The notes under the pieces are model-generated. The model was not told the DNA's origin, searched no databases, and saw nothing but the letters and a program-made list of their open reading frames with translations. This document shows positions 1 to 13,100 of a stretch of DNA of 64,000 nucleotides, piece by piece. The translations under genes were made by a program, and so were the position numbers. The DNA is from Tribonema minus. Taxonomy: Eukaryota; Sar; Xanthophyceae; Tribonematales; Tribonemataceae. Position 1 is the stretch's first letter. Each line of letters begins with the position of its first letter. Location of the stretch: contig JAFCMP010000121.1 in the NCBI GenBank assembly GCA_017506865.1, positions 1-64,000 on the forward strand, written 5' to 3'.

Positions 1-412
1 CTATGGGATGTGCACCGGGGGAAGGGGGCTGGTGGATGCCTCGTCGAATCGCCAGAGGCCATCGCGGGCGCATGGGGGGGGAGGGGGGCAGTCGGAGCCC
101 AACGCACGCCTCATTCCAGTGCAGGTCGCCAGTGCGAACGTGCAAGAGCCCTGCCATTACAAACGGCGCACAGCCAGATTAGTGAGACAATGCTTTCAAG
201 ATGCGTGGCAGGTTCGTGGAACTCTGCCTGTGGGTATTACTTTTGTCACACATTGCTGAGCGATATCAGCCCTGTGGCCTTTCTAGGCATGCCACTGGCC
301 TCCAAATTGACGTCTTCGCTATCGAGCTGGCATCATCGTATGTACGCTTGTGTTAGGTCGTTGTGTAGCGGAATGTGCCCGCTCTGTACCAGCCTGTAAA
401 GCCTGCATGCGA
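1..412. other. No gene recognised
   Basis: The short overlapping reading frames here show no family motif, no consistent splice borders and no repeat structure that I can support. I see nothing else in it. Confidence 0.5.
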
Positions 413-2150
413 GCTTACCTGCAAGCTCCATTCTCCTGCTGCCATACTGCACCGGTCTTCATTGTCCTATGCGTCGGCAATGACATACTTATGCCTTCTA
501 GTAGCGTGCAGTACATCACTGAACACGCATGCTACGAGAGCCTCACGTTGCTACTGAATGACGATACACCCCTGCACAGCTTGCCCGCCGGACACCATGA
601 CAGCGCGCACTTTTGCCTCTCGGCAAGCAGTGCACGCACTTGTGCGTGGTGTACACTAAGCCTACTGTTGCACACCACACACAAGCACACATTGACAGCT
701 GAGCAGTAGAGCACAGGAACACCAAGAGGAGCAACCGGCATATCCAGCCAGGTAGTGGGGAGCAACGCGATACCACTGCGGCGGTACACTCGGACCGACG
801 AAACTGACCAGTTTAAAGCCTGCTCTGATGTGACCAGAGCTGTTACGAACACCGATGCCAGTGCCTGTCAAACCTTCGCGTTGCACATGCAAAGCCCATA
901 CCTGACCGGTAGCAGCCGCAACACGACGTTGCCCTTCTATCTGTGACTCTATCCTCTACCGCTGCAACTGCTAATGTGTCATCATGCGTACGTACAAGTA
1001 TAGGCTGTGCAAGCCATACGGCCAGACAGCAACAATATGCTAGACGTCCTTCTCTCTCACACAGTAGCACCATATCGCCATGGCAGCACCCTTCTGCCTC
1101 AGTGCTCCACCACTCCCTCCCTGTGTATCATCATATAGCACGCGCGGTCAGCACAGTCAGTCAGCAGCGCGCACCTTTAGACTTACCTCATGCAGCAATG
1201 CTGCGCCAGTCGTGGAAGGATCGTCCTTCACTTACCTCATGTAGCAGCCCCTTCGGGTGTTGAGCACTGTGAGGTGCGTCAAACTTCAACTACAAATTGC
1301 TTCCAACTTTGGTCAGCGACTTGCACTACCACATACTGCGTACACTTACCTCATGGTAGAGTGGTCCATCCGGTTGCTCTCCTGAGGCATGGTTCATGCA
1401 TATGTCAGACAGCCACACAGTACTACACTGTACTGCGTTGGTCACTGATGACTCACCTGTCTGTGTCGCCTGCACCCCAGCTTTCATGAGCCGCTTGCAA
1501 CGTTTGTGAATGACGAACCAGCATCATCACATACTCTAAACAGCCCTCTTCTGAACTGCGCTGCCATTTGAAGCTTCTACAGAAGCGTTCACCTACTCTA
1601 GACTTGTACAAGTACATGGGACACTTGTCTGGTTGTCGCCAGCCGCTTGCGTCCAAGCAGGTGACAGGGTCGATCCGAGGGCAGGTGTATGCCACTGGGG
1701 TCACCCTGGTGAAGATTGTTGCCACTCTGGTGCTGGCTTGATGATGGCACGTGTGGTCTGGGCTGTCTGCCATCTGTGTAGACACCAAAGCGGGCAGAGT
1801 AACGGTCACAGATCAGGAACAAAGACGGGTGGCAATAATGGCAGAGAGCTGCAATTGATGGTGACATGCGCAATTTCGACCCAATATAGTCACAGAAGAA
1901 TGAGACGTGAACCATGGCAAAGATGTGAATTTAATGGTGATTCATGCCCTGCTGACCACATATGGTGACGTCTATCAGACTACAGCCCAGCCCATTGCTG
2001 ACACTGCATACTAGGCGTAAACAGCACTGCGCAGAACACTTGAGACGAAGCTGCGGACGGAACGATGCAGCACAATGTGCAAGACAGCAGTACGGCCATA
2101 TGCAGGAGATATGCGTCCCATCTCGCATTGCATGGCCATCACTTACTCAG
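413..2150. repeat. Diverged tandem segmental duplication, copy 1
   Basis: This segment matches 2784-4500 at a constant offset of about 2371 bases. Shared blocks in the same order include the strings around 490-690 and 2860-3060 (GTGCAGTACATCACTGA, then CTCTCGGCAAGCAGTGCACG), around 985-1030 and 3395-3440 (CCATACGGCCAGACAGCA), around 1340-1400 and 3710-3760 (GTCCATCC.GTTGCTCTCCTGAGG), and around 1990 and 4360 (CAGCCC.TTGCTGAC.CTGCA). Divergence is substantial, with indels. On the minus strand the exon-like frame that is open in copy 2 near 3.75 kb is broken here, so copy 1 is probably the decayed one. Confidence 0.75.
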
Positions 2151-2783
2151 GTAATTTAATGCAACAAGTACGCGTGTCAGTGGAATGCCCAAGAGGCGAG
2201 CGGTGAACACATAATGCACTGATGCCGAGCGCTTGCGAGGGGAACGTAGCAAACTCTTGCACGACCAATCACAACTGCCCCTGCAAAAGGTGGAGCCTGA
2301 CAAACACACTCCATAACATGCAAGAATTTGGAATACACAAATTTGAGGCTCATGTCATCAGCGACTTGCGCATCACCAATGGCAGCAGCAAAGTAGCAGA
2401 ACACAAATGTGAGGTAAGCAGACTAACCTGTGCGCACCGTCAAGGCTGGCTGAGCGCTGATGCCTTCTTCTTCTGTCTTCTTGGCGCTGTCCATTGTAGG
2501 CATGTCATCCCTGTACTGGTAGTTGCACCACCCCTGTCGGACTCACAATCAGCAGAAAGAGAGAGCGACAATGAGTCAGTATGGTGTAACTTCAAGTATG
2601 AATACAATGCGGTATATACTGGCCATTGAAGTTTGAGGGCGCCCATGGCAGCAGTCGAAGCAAGCCAAATGTAAGTGGGGCCATAACTATTCATGAGAGC
2701 GTACAATTTGTGCAAAACTGTAAATAGCGTTGCCGGTCTGTCGACATGCTGCAAATGGTCATGTTGATGCCCGCATGTCATCT

Positions 2784-4500
2784 TACCTGCAAACTCCACA
2801 TTCTCCCGCTGCACCGCCCTTCATCTTCATGTGCATGGACCATGCCATGCTCGTGCCTCCAGGTAGCGTGCAGTACATCACTGATCACGCGTGCTAGAAG
2901 ACCCTGATGCTCCTGCATACTGAATGACAGTACACCCCTGCACAGTTCACCTGCAGGACACCATGATAGCGAGCACTTTTGCCTCTCGGCAAGCAGTGCA
3001 CGCGCTTGTGTGTGGTGTATGTACACTAAGCCTACTGTAGCACACCACCCACAAGGACACTACACAGTTCAAGTAGACAGCCAGACATGACACCAACACG
3101 CCGACCGGCATTCCGCACTGGTGTTGAAAAGGTCACACATGGGGAGCAACACTTCCACTGGCGGGGTTGGATCCGCAAAAGTGCACGCGTAGACTGTCCT
3201 AAGCAGCTTCTCGCCAGATCTGGAATGCCAGAAGAGTAATATCTTCACAGAAGAATGATCCCTCCACTGCAAAGGTCTACGTCAAAGCGCGGTGCTGCTC
3301 ACTAGTTTTCCATGCATGACCTGTACGGGTTTGCTACACGACGTCGAACGCAATATGGTGTATGACGGCTCAGCCACTCTTGATGCGTACATGTCATCAT
3401 AGGTACGTACAGGTATAGTGTGTGCACGCCATACGGCCAGACAGCAGCCATTTGCCACATGTCATCTCCGTCCCAGACCAGCGCACGTCGCGCGCACACT
3501 ACTTACCACAGTCGTTGAAGATTGTCCGCACTTACCTCATGTAACAGCCCTTCAGGTGCGGAGCCATGACGCTACTTGCTTCAAACTTCAACAACAAAGC
3601 GCATTGAACCTACCAATCCTGTACTGCGCCCATGTTTCAGTTCATGGCATCATCCGAAAAATGGACAACAAGCCGTTGCTTCCAACTCGCTGCTTCACCG
3701 TGCAGTAACCACTTACCAGTAGTCCATCCAGTTGCTCTCCTGAGGTATGGTCCATAGGTCAGATAGCCAGACTTGAAGTACTCAAAGATCTCGGGTGACT
3801 CACCTGTCTGCGCCGCCTGCACTCGAGCTGCTGCGTTTGAAAAAGGGAGCGCCTGGGCAAGTGCAAGTTCGAACCCATCGTCATCACATACTCTAGACAG
3901 TCCTCTACGTACTACGTACCTTGTGATGGTGGGTCCGTATCCCTGGTCGTTGAACGCGGTGGTTGCCATGAGAGCACTGCGGACACAGGGCGTCGGCACC
4001 ACTGTAAGCCGTTCTGCGATGCTAACTTTCTGCAAGGGTGTGCACCTACTTCAAGATCATACAAGCAAAGTGAACACTTATCTGGCTGTCGCGAGCAGCT
4101 TGCAGTCACAAGGGCGGGGCGACGTTGACGCGTGGTCAGGTGCATCGCTCTAGTCTTCACCCTGGTGGAGGTTGCTGCCATGTTGGAGCTTGCTTGACGA
4201 TTGTATGCGTGGTCGAGGTCTTGTGTCATCTGTACGGACACACAAAAGCAGGCAGAATCGCGGTCACACACCAATTGAGGTTGTGGTCAACAAAGAGCAG
4301 GAAAGTGCAGTTGATGGTAGCGCGGGTGTAATGACGACAGATGGTCATGTGCGTCACACCAGCCCGTTGCTGACGCTGCAGATCTGCGCACGCACAGAAA
4401 CCTGCGCACAACGCAATGCGACGCGCAATGAACAGAGAAAGCCCGTGGCAGCATGTGCGCCGTAGCAGTGCAAACATGTGCAAATGATATGCATTCATTG
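2784..4500. repeat. Diverged tandem segmental duplication, copy 2
   Basis: This is the partner of 413-2150. It holds several minus-strand exon-like pieces with good donor sites written as CTTAC on the plus strand (2783, 3535, 3712). Those donor-like strings recur at the equivalent places in copy 1, so the duplicated unit probably once carried several exons of one minus-strand gene. The product is not recognised. Confidence 0.7.
3717..3803 (-). CDS. Putative internal exon, unknown protein
   Basis: On the minus strand a frame with aromatic-rich, protein-like composition (it contains EIFEYFKSGYLTYGPYL) lies between an acceptor-like CAGACAG and a good donor, CTG|GTAAGT. A second exon-like piece with NDQGYGPTITR ends near 3919 at AAG|GTACGT. 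I could not join these into a continuous phased model and recognise no family. The matching piece in the upstream duplicate (about 1350-1470) has lost the frame, which suggests selection on this copy or simply different decay. It could also be an accidental open frame. Confidence 0.3.
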
Positions 4501-5046
4501 CATGTCGGCCTTGAAGCACAGGAAACCCGAGACCTGGCAGTACATCTGCAACAACTTGGCTAATCGCGCGCAGGTCGCCACACCACAGCAGGGCAAGCAA
4601 ACATGTGCTCACGCACGGCGGGGAATGCCTGCTGATAGCACTGACCTAATTCGCTGCTCTCATACCTACGCAGTACAACATGGACATGCGAGCAGAAATG
4701 GCGTATGCGCCACCAGTATCGTTGATTGCAATTGCTCTATGCTGCTTTTACTACTGGTAGGCATGTAGTCAGATGGCATGTGGCGTTTGCTCAGCAACTG
4801 CCGCAGTCACCTTGCATGTCCTCACAATCCAATAATACCAGATGCACTGTGTGAGCATGCCGCAGTCTACCATGGTTATGTGAATTTGCACAGCTTACCT
4901 AAGCACATCGTAGCTTCGCTTCCCTCCTTGGGTACTTCCTCAGCACCTTCAACGTGGTTTTTGGACAGCGTTGTCTTCTCCTCTGCCGCCCCCCAGGTTC
5001 TCTCAAATGGCAGCGGTTGCCTTCCCCAGGTCTTTGCGTCGTCGCT
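4501..5046. other. Spacer, no gene recognised
   Basis: The segment has no long plausible frame. A minus-strand donor-like CTTACC occurs near 4897, just downstream of the exon-like piece at 5047-5290, but I cannot build a gene from it. Confidence 0.4.
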
Positions 5047-5290
5047 TCAGGACGGCCCATAGCAGCTGCTGGCTGCGGATGATGCAGACCAGCCGTGAGC
5101 AGACAGCAAGGTACCCGGGGGGAGAGCGGTGCATGGGATGCGGTTGAAGTCAAAGCCCAGCTCGGCACGGATGGCGGGGGACAGCCCGTGGGCATATGCG
5201 CGTATGAAGCAGCCTTGCATGACTGCGCAGCGAACCAGAACGCCGATCAGTCGCCGCTGAGTGAGAGCGCACGAAGCAGGCGCGGCGGGT
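5047..5290 (-). CDS. Putative exon, unknown protein
   Basis: On the minus strand an open frame has protein-like composition (GCFIRAYAHGLSP, then AELGFDFNRIPCTAL). It continues only if the frame changes at a run of Cs near 5120, where the next frame reads LWAVLKRRRKDLGKATAAI before a stop. Either a one-base indel has broken the exon or the two halves are coincidental. No family is recognised. It may belong with 5405-5640 as one minus-strand gene. Confidence 0.25.
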
Positions 5291-5404
5291 GATTTGATTG
5301 TGAATTCCGCCGAAACCACGATGCGATGCGCAGACTCAGCTGCACACGGTGTGCGGAGAGACCATGGACACAACAAGTCTGACGCAGCTTTTGGCTTACC
5401 TCAG

Positions 5405-5640
5405 CAGTGTCCTTGCGTGGCTAGGGTGCTCGCAGGCACGTGCGCTCCGCCCTTGCTAATGTGACAGTTGGAGAATTTTTGGTACCAGCTCGGCTCAGGG
5501 CGGTGCTTCAGCCAGGCCGCTGCCGTCAATTCGTGGTGTCTGCCGGCGCAGAGCAGCCAGAGCCTGGCGCCCAGGCAGTGCGTGGCAACGTGGTGGGTAT
5601 CGTGTGTGCGAGCTGCCCCGTTACCCCGTTGTGAAGTTCA
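5405..5640 (-). CDS. Putative exon, unknown protein
   Basis: The minus strand has an uninterrupted frame of about 60 codons rich in Trp, His and Leu (HCLGARLWLLCAG, then HRPEPSWYQKFSNCH). It ends near a CTTACC donor-like site at 5395-5402. The composition looks coding but I recognise no motif and no confident start. It could be an internal exon of the same gene as 5047-5290. Confidence 0.25.
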
Positions 5641-5919
5641 CGCAGTTAGTTCAAGTTTGATGTTTGCATCACTGTTTTGATAGGGCAGCGGCAGATACAG
5701 TTTGCACATGCTTTCAGCAGACTTGTGCAGCACTTGTGCGACAGTCAACTCTTGACTCGGGCAGCACTGTGTCTGGCACATGACGTGCAGGGGAAGGATG
5801 GAAGACCAACTCAAAACACACACTGCAGCTAACAATTTGACATTTCGCCGTTTGAGCCGCCAGCAGCATGCAGAGGGCGCAGGCCCTGACATGAAAAGGA
5901 ACAGCATCCATTTAAATGA

Positions 5920-6110
5920 CTAAATGACCGTCATGAACACGCAGCCGGTCCTCGCTTCCGCAAGCAACGCGTCCAGAACTCTCTGCTGGTGAGGCGTCCA
6001 AACGCTTGCCGCGCGTGCGTCTCTGCACGCGACCTTCTGGCGCAGCATCTCGCGCGGCAGCGACACGTCCGCCTGCGCGTCAGGATGCAAAGCAGCGAGC
6101 AACGGCACAC
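5920..6110 (-). CDS. Putative terminal exon, unknown protein
   Basis: A minus-strand frame of about 60 codons (SLPREMLRQKVAC, VLDALLAEARTG, ending CVFMTVI) closes with TAG at 5920-5922. The composition is protein-like and high in G+C. An acceptor-like AG lies near 6115, but no upstream exon was found. No family is recognised. Other frames over the same bases are also open because the region is GC-rich, so confidence is low. Confidence 0.2.
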
Positions 6111-7103
6111 GCATACTTTGAGGGATATGGACGACTGCACGGCTGGTGCTTGCTTGCTTGCACGTAATGAGTGCATTGAACTCTGTGTGTGGGTATGTCG
6201 CAATGAAGTGGCCACAAGAACGCGCCTTGTGCAGTCTGAAGGGCTGCGGCGCTCCTGCCCATCAGCGGCGAGAGCGCGGTCGGCTGAGACGGCGCTGTGC
6301 TGCAGACAGTCACTGTGTGGCTTTTCTGCAGGCCGTGACTGTGAGCTGCTGGCCATGAGGACTGCACCCGTGCAGATTTCCGAATGAGCAGTGCGCGCCA
6401 CTCATCACTCGGCCTGTTCTATCTAACATATGTGCACGCAGGCGCAGTTCTGCTGAGTGCTGTGCAAAGCGGGGATGTGGCCGCTGCGCACAGGTGGTTG
6501 ACAACCACAGCAGGCATTCCACCCAGCAAACACACGTTGGCATTTACTCCACAAAAGTCGGTGTCGGCGGGGCGGTGCAGTGCGAGCCAGCACCATGACA
6601 AGCACGCTGGCTGGTGTAGCAAAGGTAGCAATGCCATGGCAACACAAAGTCGACAAGAAGGCCTATGCATAGGCACAAGTCAGCAGCGCATGCATGTCAT
6701 GAAAGCATCAATGGCGAAGGGGGGGGGGGGGCAAGTATGCGCAGGGTGCGTTAACGTGGAACTGCACAACAGCATAGGACGCCAAGCAGGACAAAGTCAG
6801 GCGCACCAAAATACAATGACTGATCCTTGCATATTATGTGAGTGTCTTGCAAGTTCATGCCATGCTTCCGCTTGTTGCATCATGTCGTAGGAGTACACTG
6901 CACAGCGCCGAGTGAATCACCTCCTCCCATCATGTCTGTGTTCGGGCTGCCAGCACGTCAATAATGTTGCACGTTCCGCAGTTCCGCGGCTGCCGCGTGG
7001 TCGGTCCCCGTGATATTATGGCCAACGATCAACATAGCTAGCAATGCAGAGAGGCCAATACAATAAACTCAGCACACGCGCCAGCATGCCAGAGGCGGCA
7101 GCT
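6111..7103. other. Intergenic region, no gene recognised
   Basis: The segment lies downstream of the Rossmann-fold gene that ends at 7104. It contains a run of 12 Gs at 6719-6730 and several overlapping GC-rich frames of 70-170 codons, none with a motif or a splice-consistent structure. I see nothing else supportable. Confidence 0.4.
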
Positions 7104-10100
7104 CTAGAGCTCTGCAGCCGTGTGCTTTGAGGCTGCGATCAGGCCCGCTGTGCCCGCCCCCACAACCGCCACGACGACCAGCAGTTTCAGCAGCTTGACC
7201 AGCAGGTACATGAGGATGGAGGCCTCGCCGATGGTGTCCATCTGCAAAGCGGCGGGCAGGGGTGTGTTGAGAACTGTTGTGTACTGCTGCGTCTTTTCAA
7301 CTCACTGAAGTAATGGCTTGAAGTACAAGTTGAATCTAGCGTTGGGGCATGTGGAGCTGCTTGCGTTTACCTTGAAGAACTGCAGCATATACTGCGATGG
7401 GATGGCAAGTAGTGTCAAAAGCATGCACACAAACTAGTTGATAAAATGGAGCGATGAGCACGCGTTGGCACAGCAAGACCTTGACACAGCAGGAGCCATT
7501 TGAGAACAGACTGCAGCATCTGCATGAGTTGACGTGTGACAGACCCGTGGTTGATAGTCGGCACGCACCACACAAGGAACCAGGCGAAATCGCCGAAGTA
7601 GGCGAGCATTAGTAGACTATGTACACATGCACCGAGGAGACTGAACAAAAAGAGAACGGCAGGTCAGCCTGCCAAACTTGAACACAGCAGAGGTTGAAAC
7701 CCGATGCCTTACAGCACCCCAGTTTACGATGATTCTCATCTGGACAGTGTACACAAAAGTGGCAGGTGCGCCAGTTCACGATTATTCTCATTTTTACAGC
7801 ATGCACACAAGTGGCAGGCGCGTCACCTTGAATCCAAGGCGCCACACGCCGCCATGGAAGGCGCCGAACGAGAAGATCTGCAGCGGTGTGGAAAGAGGGA
7901 CCGCCGGCGACGCGCCCTTGGCCTAAGGCAGCAAGCGCACAAGCAGCGGCAGTTGAACATGGATCAGCGAAGAGCAGTTGGAGGTGTTTGCAGGCCCTTG
8001 AGGGCGCGTGCATGCAAATGCACATTCTCCAGTCAGTGTGTGCAGTTGTCGGGATGCAGTACCGTAAGCCTTACCCTGTCCCTGATGCCGCTCTGAGATG
8101 CTGCAACAACGTACTGGAACTTACTCGCTCACTACCCAGTTTTGTGAGGAGGAACCACCCATGAGCAGACAGCCTTGAGCCATGTGCACGTATGCTACAG
8201 GTCAGATCCGCGATGGCGTGTCCGCCGACAGTTTTGCATGCCATGTAAGCATCACCACTGTCCTGGTGGACACTCTTCGCCACGGCCGTGATGCGCCGCG
8301 CCCAACTCTGAAGGCGCTTTGCAAGCAGATGCGCCCATTCCACTGTGGAAGCGGCGACAGCAATGGCAATTCGGGGAGCCTGCTTTTGACGCACACTCTG
8401 GCAGGAACGCTCTCACCGCCTCGTCGACACATGACATCAACATCAGCACCACCAGCACCACCAGCAGCAGCACCAGCAGAATCAGCAGCAGCAGCAGCGC
8501 TCACCCTCCTGTCCGACACGTCGCGCAGCAGCAGCGCGCCCATGACGGCGTTGCTTGTCTCCTGCTGGAACACCTCCATGGGCCTGAACCAGTGCATGCC
8601 GCCGTACGCCATCGCAAAGAGGCGGTTGTGCGTGACGCTCGCCGTGGCGGTGCTCGGCGCAATGTTGGAGCTCACTGCGCAGCCGCCGCGCGCGCGCGCG
8701 ACGACGGCGCGCCAGTGCTGCATGCGCTTGGCGAGCGCGTAGTTGGGTCCTTGCCTGCGGCGGCGATATGCGTGCAGCAGAGAGCTTGTGTTGATGGGCG
8801 GTGGTGTGTGAGGCTCTGCAGGTTGCAGAGTCCGGTGGCTTGACCGTTCTGCAAGCGCGGCGCGACCTGATGTGCTCACACTGGCACCAGCGTTCGATGA
8901 CCTTTGATGACAGCCTAACCCTAACCTTAACCCTAGTTGGGCCTTGCCTGCGCGGCGGCGGCGTGCGCGCAGCAGAGATATCGTTTTGATGGGCGGTTGT
9001 CTGTGAGGCTCTGCAGGTTGTAAGGTCCGGTGACTTGATCGTTCTGCAAGCGCGGCGCGACCTGATGTGCTCACACTAGTACCAGCCTTTGAGGACCTTT
9101 GATGACGGCCTTAACCCTAACCCTAACCCGAGTTGGGCCCTTGCCTGCGCGGCGGCAGCGACGCAGCAGACAGCTCGTTTTGCCGAGCAATGATGTGAGG
9201 CTCTGCAGTTGCAAGGTCCTGTGGCTTGACCGCTGTGCCGAGCAAACTTGAACAAGGCAGGATGTTCACACTACTACCAGTCTTTTACGACGATTGTGGC
9301 AGGGCGCTGCGCATGCGGTGGCTCACCGGCCCACAGGCATCGCGCGCGACGACGGCGGCGGCGCTCCCGACTCACTCAAAGACTCAGATTGAGACTCATC
9401 ACCCGCACCTGTTGACGAGCCCGTCCACCAGGTTGTCTCCTCGGGGCCCTTGACAGTGACTCGCAAATCACTCAAAGACTCAGACTGAGACTCATCACCC
9501 GCACCTGTTGACGAGCCCGTCCACCAGGTAGTACGTCTCCTCGGGGCCCTTGACAGTGACTCTTGACTCACTCAAAGACTCAGACGAAGACTCATCACCC
9601 GCACACCTGTTGACCAGCCCATCCACCAGGTAGTACGTCTCCTCGGGGCCCTTGACGGTGAGCCGCCCGCCAAAGTTCGGCCGCAGCGGCCCGAACCAGA
9701 ACAGCGGCGTCAGGCGCAGCAGCGCCGCAAAGGGGGAGGACAGGGGGGAGTAGTTCTTGGCGGCGGCGGCGCGCGCGTCGGCCGTGGAGACGTGTATGTC
9801 CGTGGGCGTGCAGAGGTACGCGGGGGTGACCGCGGGGTGCGCGGCCTTGTCCTCGGTGAGCCCCTAAGCACAGTGCGGGGGGGCAGCGAGGCGGGGGTGG
9901 TCGTGGGAGTGAGGTGCGACCGCGGTGCGCAGCGGCGGACGAGCCAAAGAGGGACGATGGCAAGGGATGGACGCCATGAGGGGCGACCTCAAGTGTGCGG
10001 TGCGGGGGGGGGGGGAGGCAGCGCTGCGAATGCGACAGTGACTGTACGACGCGCGCGCGCGCACCTGCAGATGAGCAGTGCAGGCGGCAGCGCTGCTGGG

Positions 10101-13100
10101 CCATGGGTTCAGTGATGTGTCGGCGGCAGCTGATCGTGTATGAGTCACTGCAGTGCAGGCAGGGGACGACTGCGACTTTGCGTTGTGGCGTACCTGTGGC
10201 AGTGCGATGCGGGTCCGGGGCTTGTTTTATGAACAACGAAGTGGACATTAATGCAAATGCGCATCATGATGCTGGCTGAAACGGCAATGCTATCCTGGGC
10301 AGCGGACGTCGCGACTGCACGTGCATGCCAAACTTCAATTTCAACCCTAGTGAGTTCGCGCGCCCCATACATGGCCCTCCATACAGTCACCCTGATCGCC
10401 GCTCTCGTCGCTGCGCTTGATGGTAAACCGTGTGCACACAGTAATGCTTGCTCTCATGGGCAATGTGCACCGCGCGCGACCGTGCGCCGTCGCACAAGTG
10501 CCGCGCATCAACGCGCCCGCCTCGACAACGCGACGCACATACGCCACGAACCTCGAGACGCGAGGGCCACACGGAGGGGCCTCTATGAGCGCTCGTCGCT
10601 ACCGCAAGCCCATGCGCGCATGCACTCGCACCGCCGTTGCCGCTGCTGCTGCATGTCGTGGCGCGCGCGCCGCCAGAGCGTCATTGTCCCGGCAGCTGCA
10701 GCTGCTGCTTCGAAGCAAAGGCCACGAATGCCGGTGTGCCGCATCCAACAACATCACGCACACCGTGATCAAGTACGTACTTCAAGGTATAACATTGAGT
10801 ATACCCATCCGACAACCGTACACACCTCGTTCCAAGCACGTACTTCAACGTACAACTCCAAAGTACACGTCGCGCACACCTTGATGATGGCGTCCATCGC
10901 CAGCGACACGCGCACGTGCAGCTCGCCGTCCAGGTACGCGTACGCCCCCACCACCAGCGGCTTCCCCGCGTGCGTGCTCCGCAGCCAGTCCAGTATCTCC
11001 GGCGTCTCCGTGAGCAGGTTGCAGCCCGCAACCCCCGCAATCTGCTCGTCCGTCAGCCCCGCCGTGTCCCCCTTCGTGGGGAACGTCATGGTGCCGCTGG
11101 AGGCGCGCGCGAGCGCCAGCAGCGACGTCCAGATGTGCGGCCTGTCGAGGTCGACCGCGATGACGTTCGCGCCGAGCTCCAGCAGCAGGCGCAGCGGGCC
11201 CATCGCGGACGACGCGCCCAGCAGCACAAAGTACTTGTCGCTGCGGCGGCGGCGCGCGGCGCGTGTGAGAGAGGGAGGAGGCGATGGCGCAGCTGAGTCA
11301 GAGGCGGCGGCGGCGGCGGCAGCAGGGCGCTCTTGCGCGGATCGCAGTTTACCGGGTTGCATGAGGTACAGTGGCGGAGTTGGCTCCATGGTCACGCATG
11401 GGCGCTGCGCGACCATGCGCGTGTGTACATACTGGTGGCGCAGGCGGCGCATCGCTGACACCACACATGTCCGGTGGAACAGCGTACTCGCCGTTGCGGG
11501 CAAGTGCTGGAGAGCGCACGCAGCGCAGACGCGCAGTTGAGAAAGGCGAGTGCCAATCGTGACGAGCGTCACGACGTGAGCGCAAATACCAGGTGCAGGC
11601 CGCTGCCTGTCGCGAGTGACATGCCGCGCACAGCACAAGAGGTGCTTGTCGGCGCAGCAGTGGCCCACGTGGGGTGGCAAGGTGCAGGCAATAATGACGC
11701 AGTCGAAATGTTCTGACAAGGTACAACAGATAAATGTGCACCAGCACATGGATGGTCTACTGCGCTAAGCGTGCTATTCAAGAGGCTGTACTTGTACTTG
11801 TACTTGTCATAGAGCTCCTTAAGTAGCAAAGTTGGAAAGTGATGATTGCTACTGAAAATTGCTGTGTACTGTGAGGGACACTGGCAGCATCGCGTTGATC
11901 AGCAGTCACTTTGCTTGAGCGCTGCTTTCAGAACTGATACAACGTACACTTAATCTTCAACTGTGCTGCAACTTTGACTTTGAATGGTGGAGCTGTGAGC
12001 ACTTGGCGACCGCAGACCATGGACTGCCTGTTTACTGTTGGAGCGCAGTGGCGGGTACAGCTGTTGCGCGCTTCTGACCGTTTAACAGCTGACAGTAAGG
12101 GCAGTTACACTGTAGATGGACTCCAGCGCCATTCACTTCATGCAGTGCAACGCTGGTGCCAGTTTCCTGTTGCTGTCACCTTGACATCTATCTCTAACGG
12201 TGTACAGGAATAGGCTCAATAAACAGCCCGCTAGTGTGCCACGCATCCCAAAGACCTCACTAGACACAGGTTCATCTATGGCTCATAGTAGCCTGGGTGC
12301 ATACGGAAGTAGGACACAGAATCCGGGACGCACAAGTGTGCTTGCCACCGTAGACACGGCGGCAAAGAGTGCATCACTGGCATGCAGACGAGCGCGCCCT
12401 ATGACTGACACATGGTCACACAATTAACTTCGAGTTCTTTCATGAACAGGGTCACCAATGTGACGACTCAACATTAGTTATGTATAAGTGTGCGCCTGAC
12501 GCAGGGAACTCGACTTATTGCTTGAGTTTGCAGGACGCGAACTGCCTATGTTAGCGTTATGCTGGCCACTGACTACTTGATTTGCGGCAGTATGCTGCTG
12601 CTTTGCAACTGGCGCTCATCGAGTGCAGCCAGCTGCCTTCAAACTCACACGTCGCTTGGCCGTGCGCACACTGCCTTAGGGTTAGGGTTAGGATTAGGGT
12701 TAGGGTTAGCGTCACGCGCCTCATCGCCCCCCCGAACACCCCCGGCACCACCGCGCACGGTGGCCGACACGCCGCGACCAAAAAAACATCAGCGGCCTGG
12801 CCACGTCCGTCTCCGCCCCCTCGCCTGACGTCACGCCGCCCGTCCGCGCGCATCAGCATGAGAATGGCGTCGGCCGATACACGTGACGCACTGTCGATAT
12901 CGGCCGGCCGGCGCATGCGACGCAAAGTCGACATTGGGCGGCCGGCATCAGCGCCCGGTTTCGCCCTCTCACCTCTGAGGTCGCGCCACCCGTCCGTGCG
13001 CAGGATTGTGAGGATGACCGACACACCGCGGCGAAATACACGTCATCAGCCGGACGACATGAAAGCATCAGTCAGCCGACCATGGCCGTTTCCGCCTTGT

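Noticed and set aside
3860..3880. GGTTCGAACTTGC-like string as a tRNA T-arm
   Set aside because: No matching acceptor stem, D-arm or anticodon arm could be placed around it.
7371..7400. Extra micro-exon (MLQFFK) between exons 7 and 8 of the Rossmann-fold gene
   Set aside because: It has a donor-like border, but direct joining of exons 7 and 8 keeps phase and gives the expected GFK-MDTIGEA continuity.
8202..9074. 290-codon minus-strand frame as one exon
   Set aside because: Only 8505-8754 fits the phased gene model. The remainder is tandem-repeat intron that keeps the frame open by repetition.
12676..12712. A chromosome end (telomere)
   Set aside because: The array is short, imperfect, flanked on both sides by gene sequence and sits in an intron.
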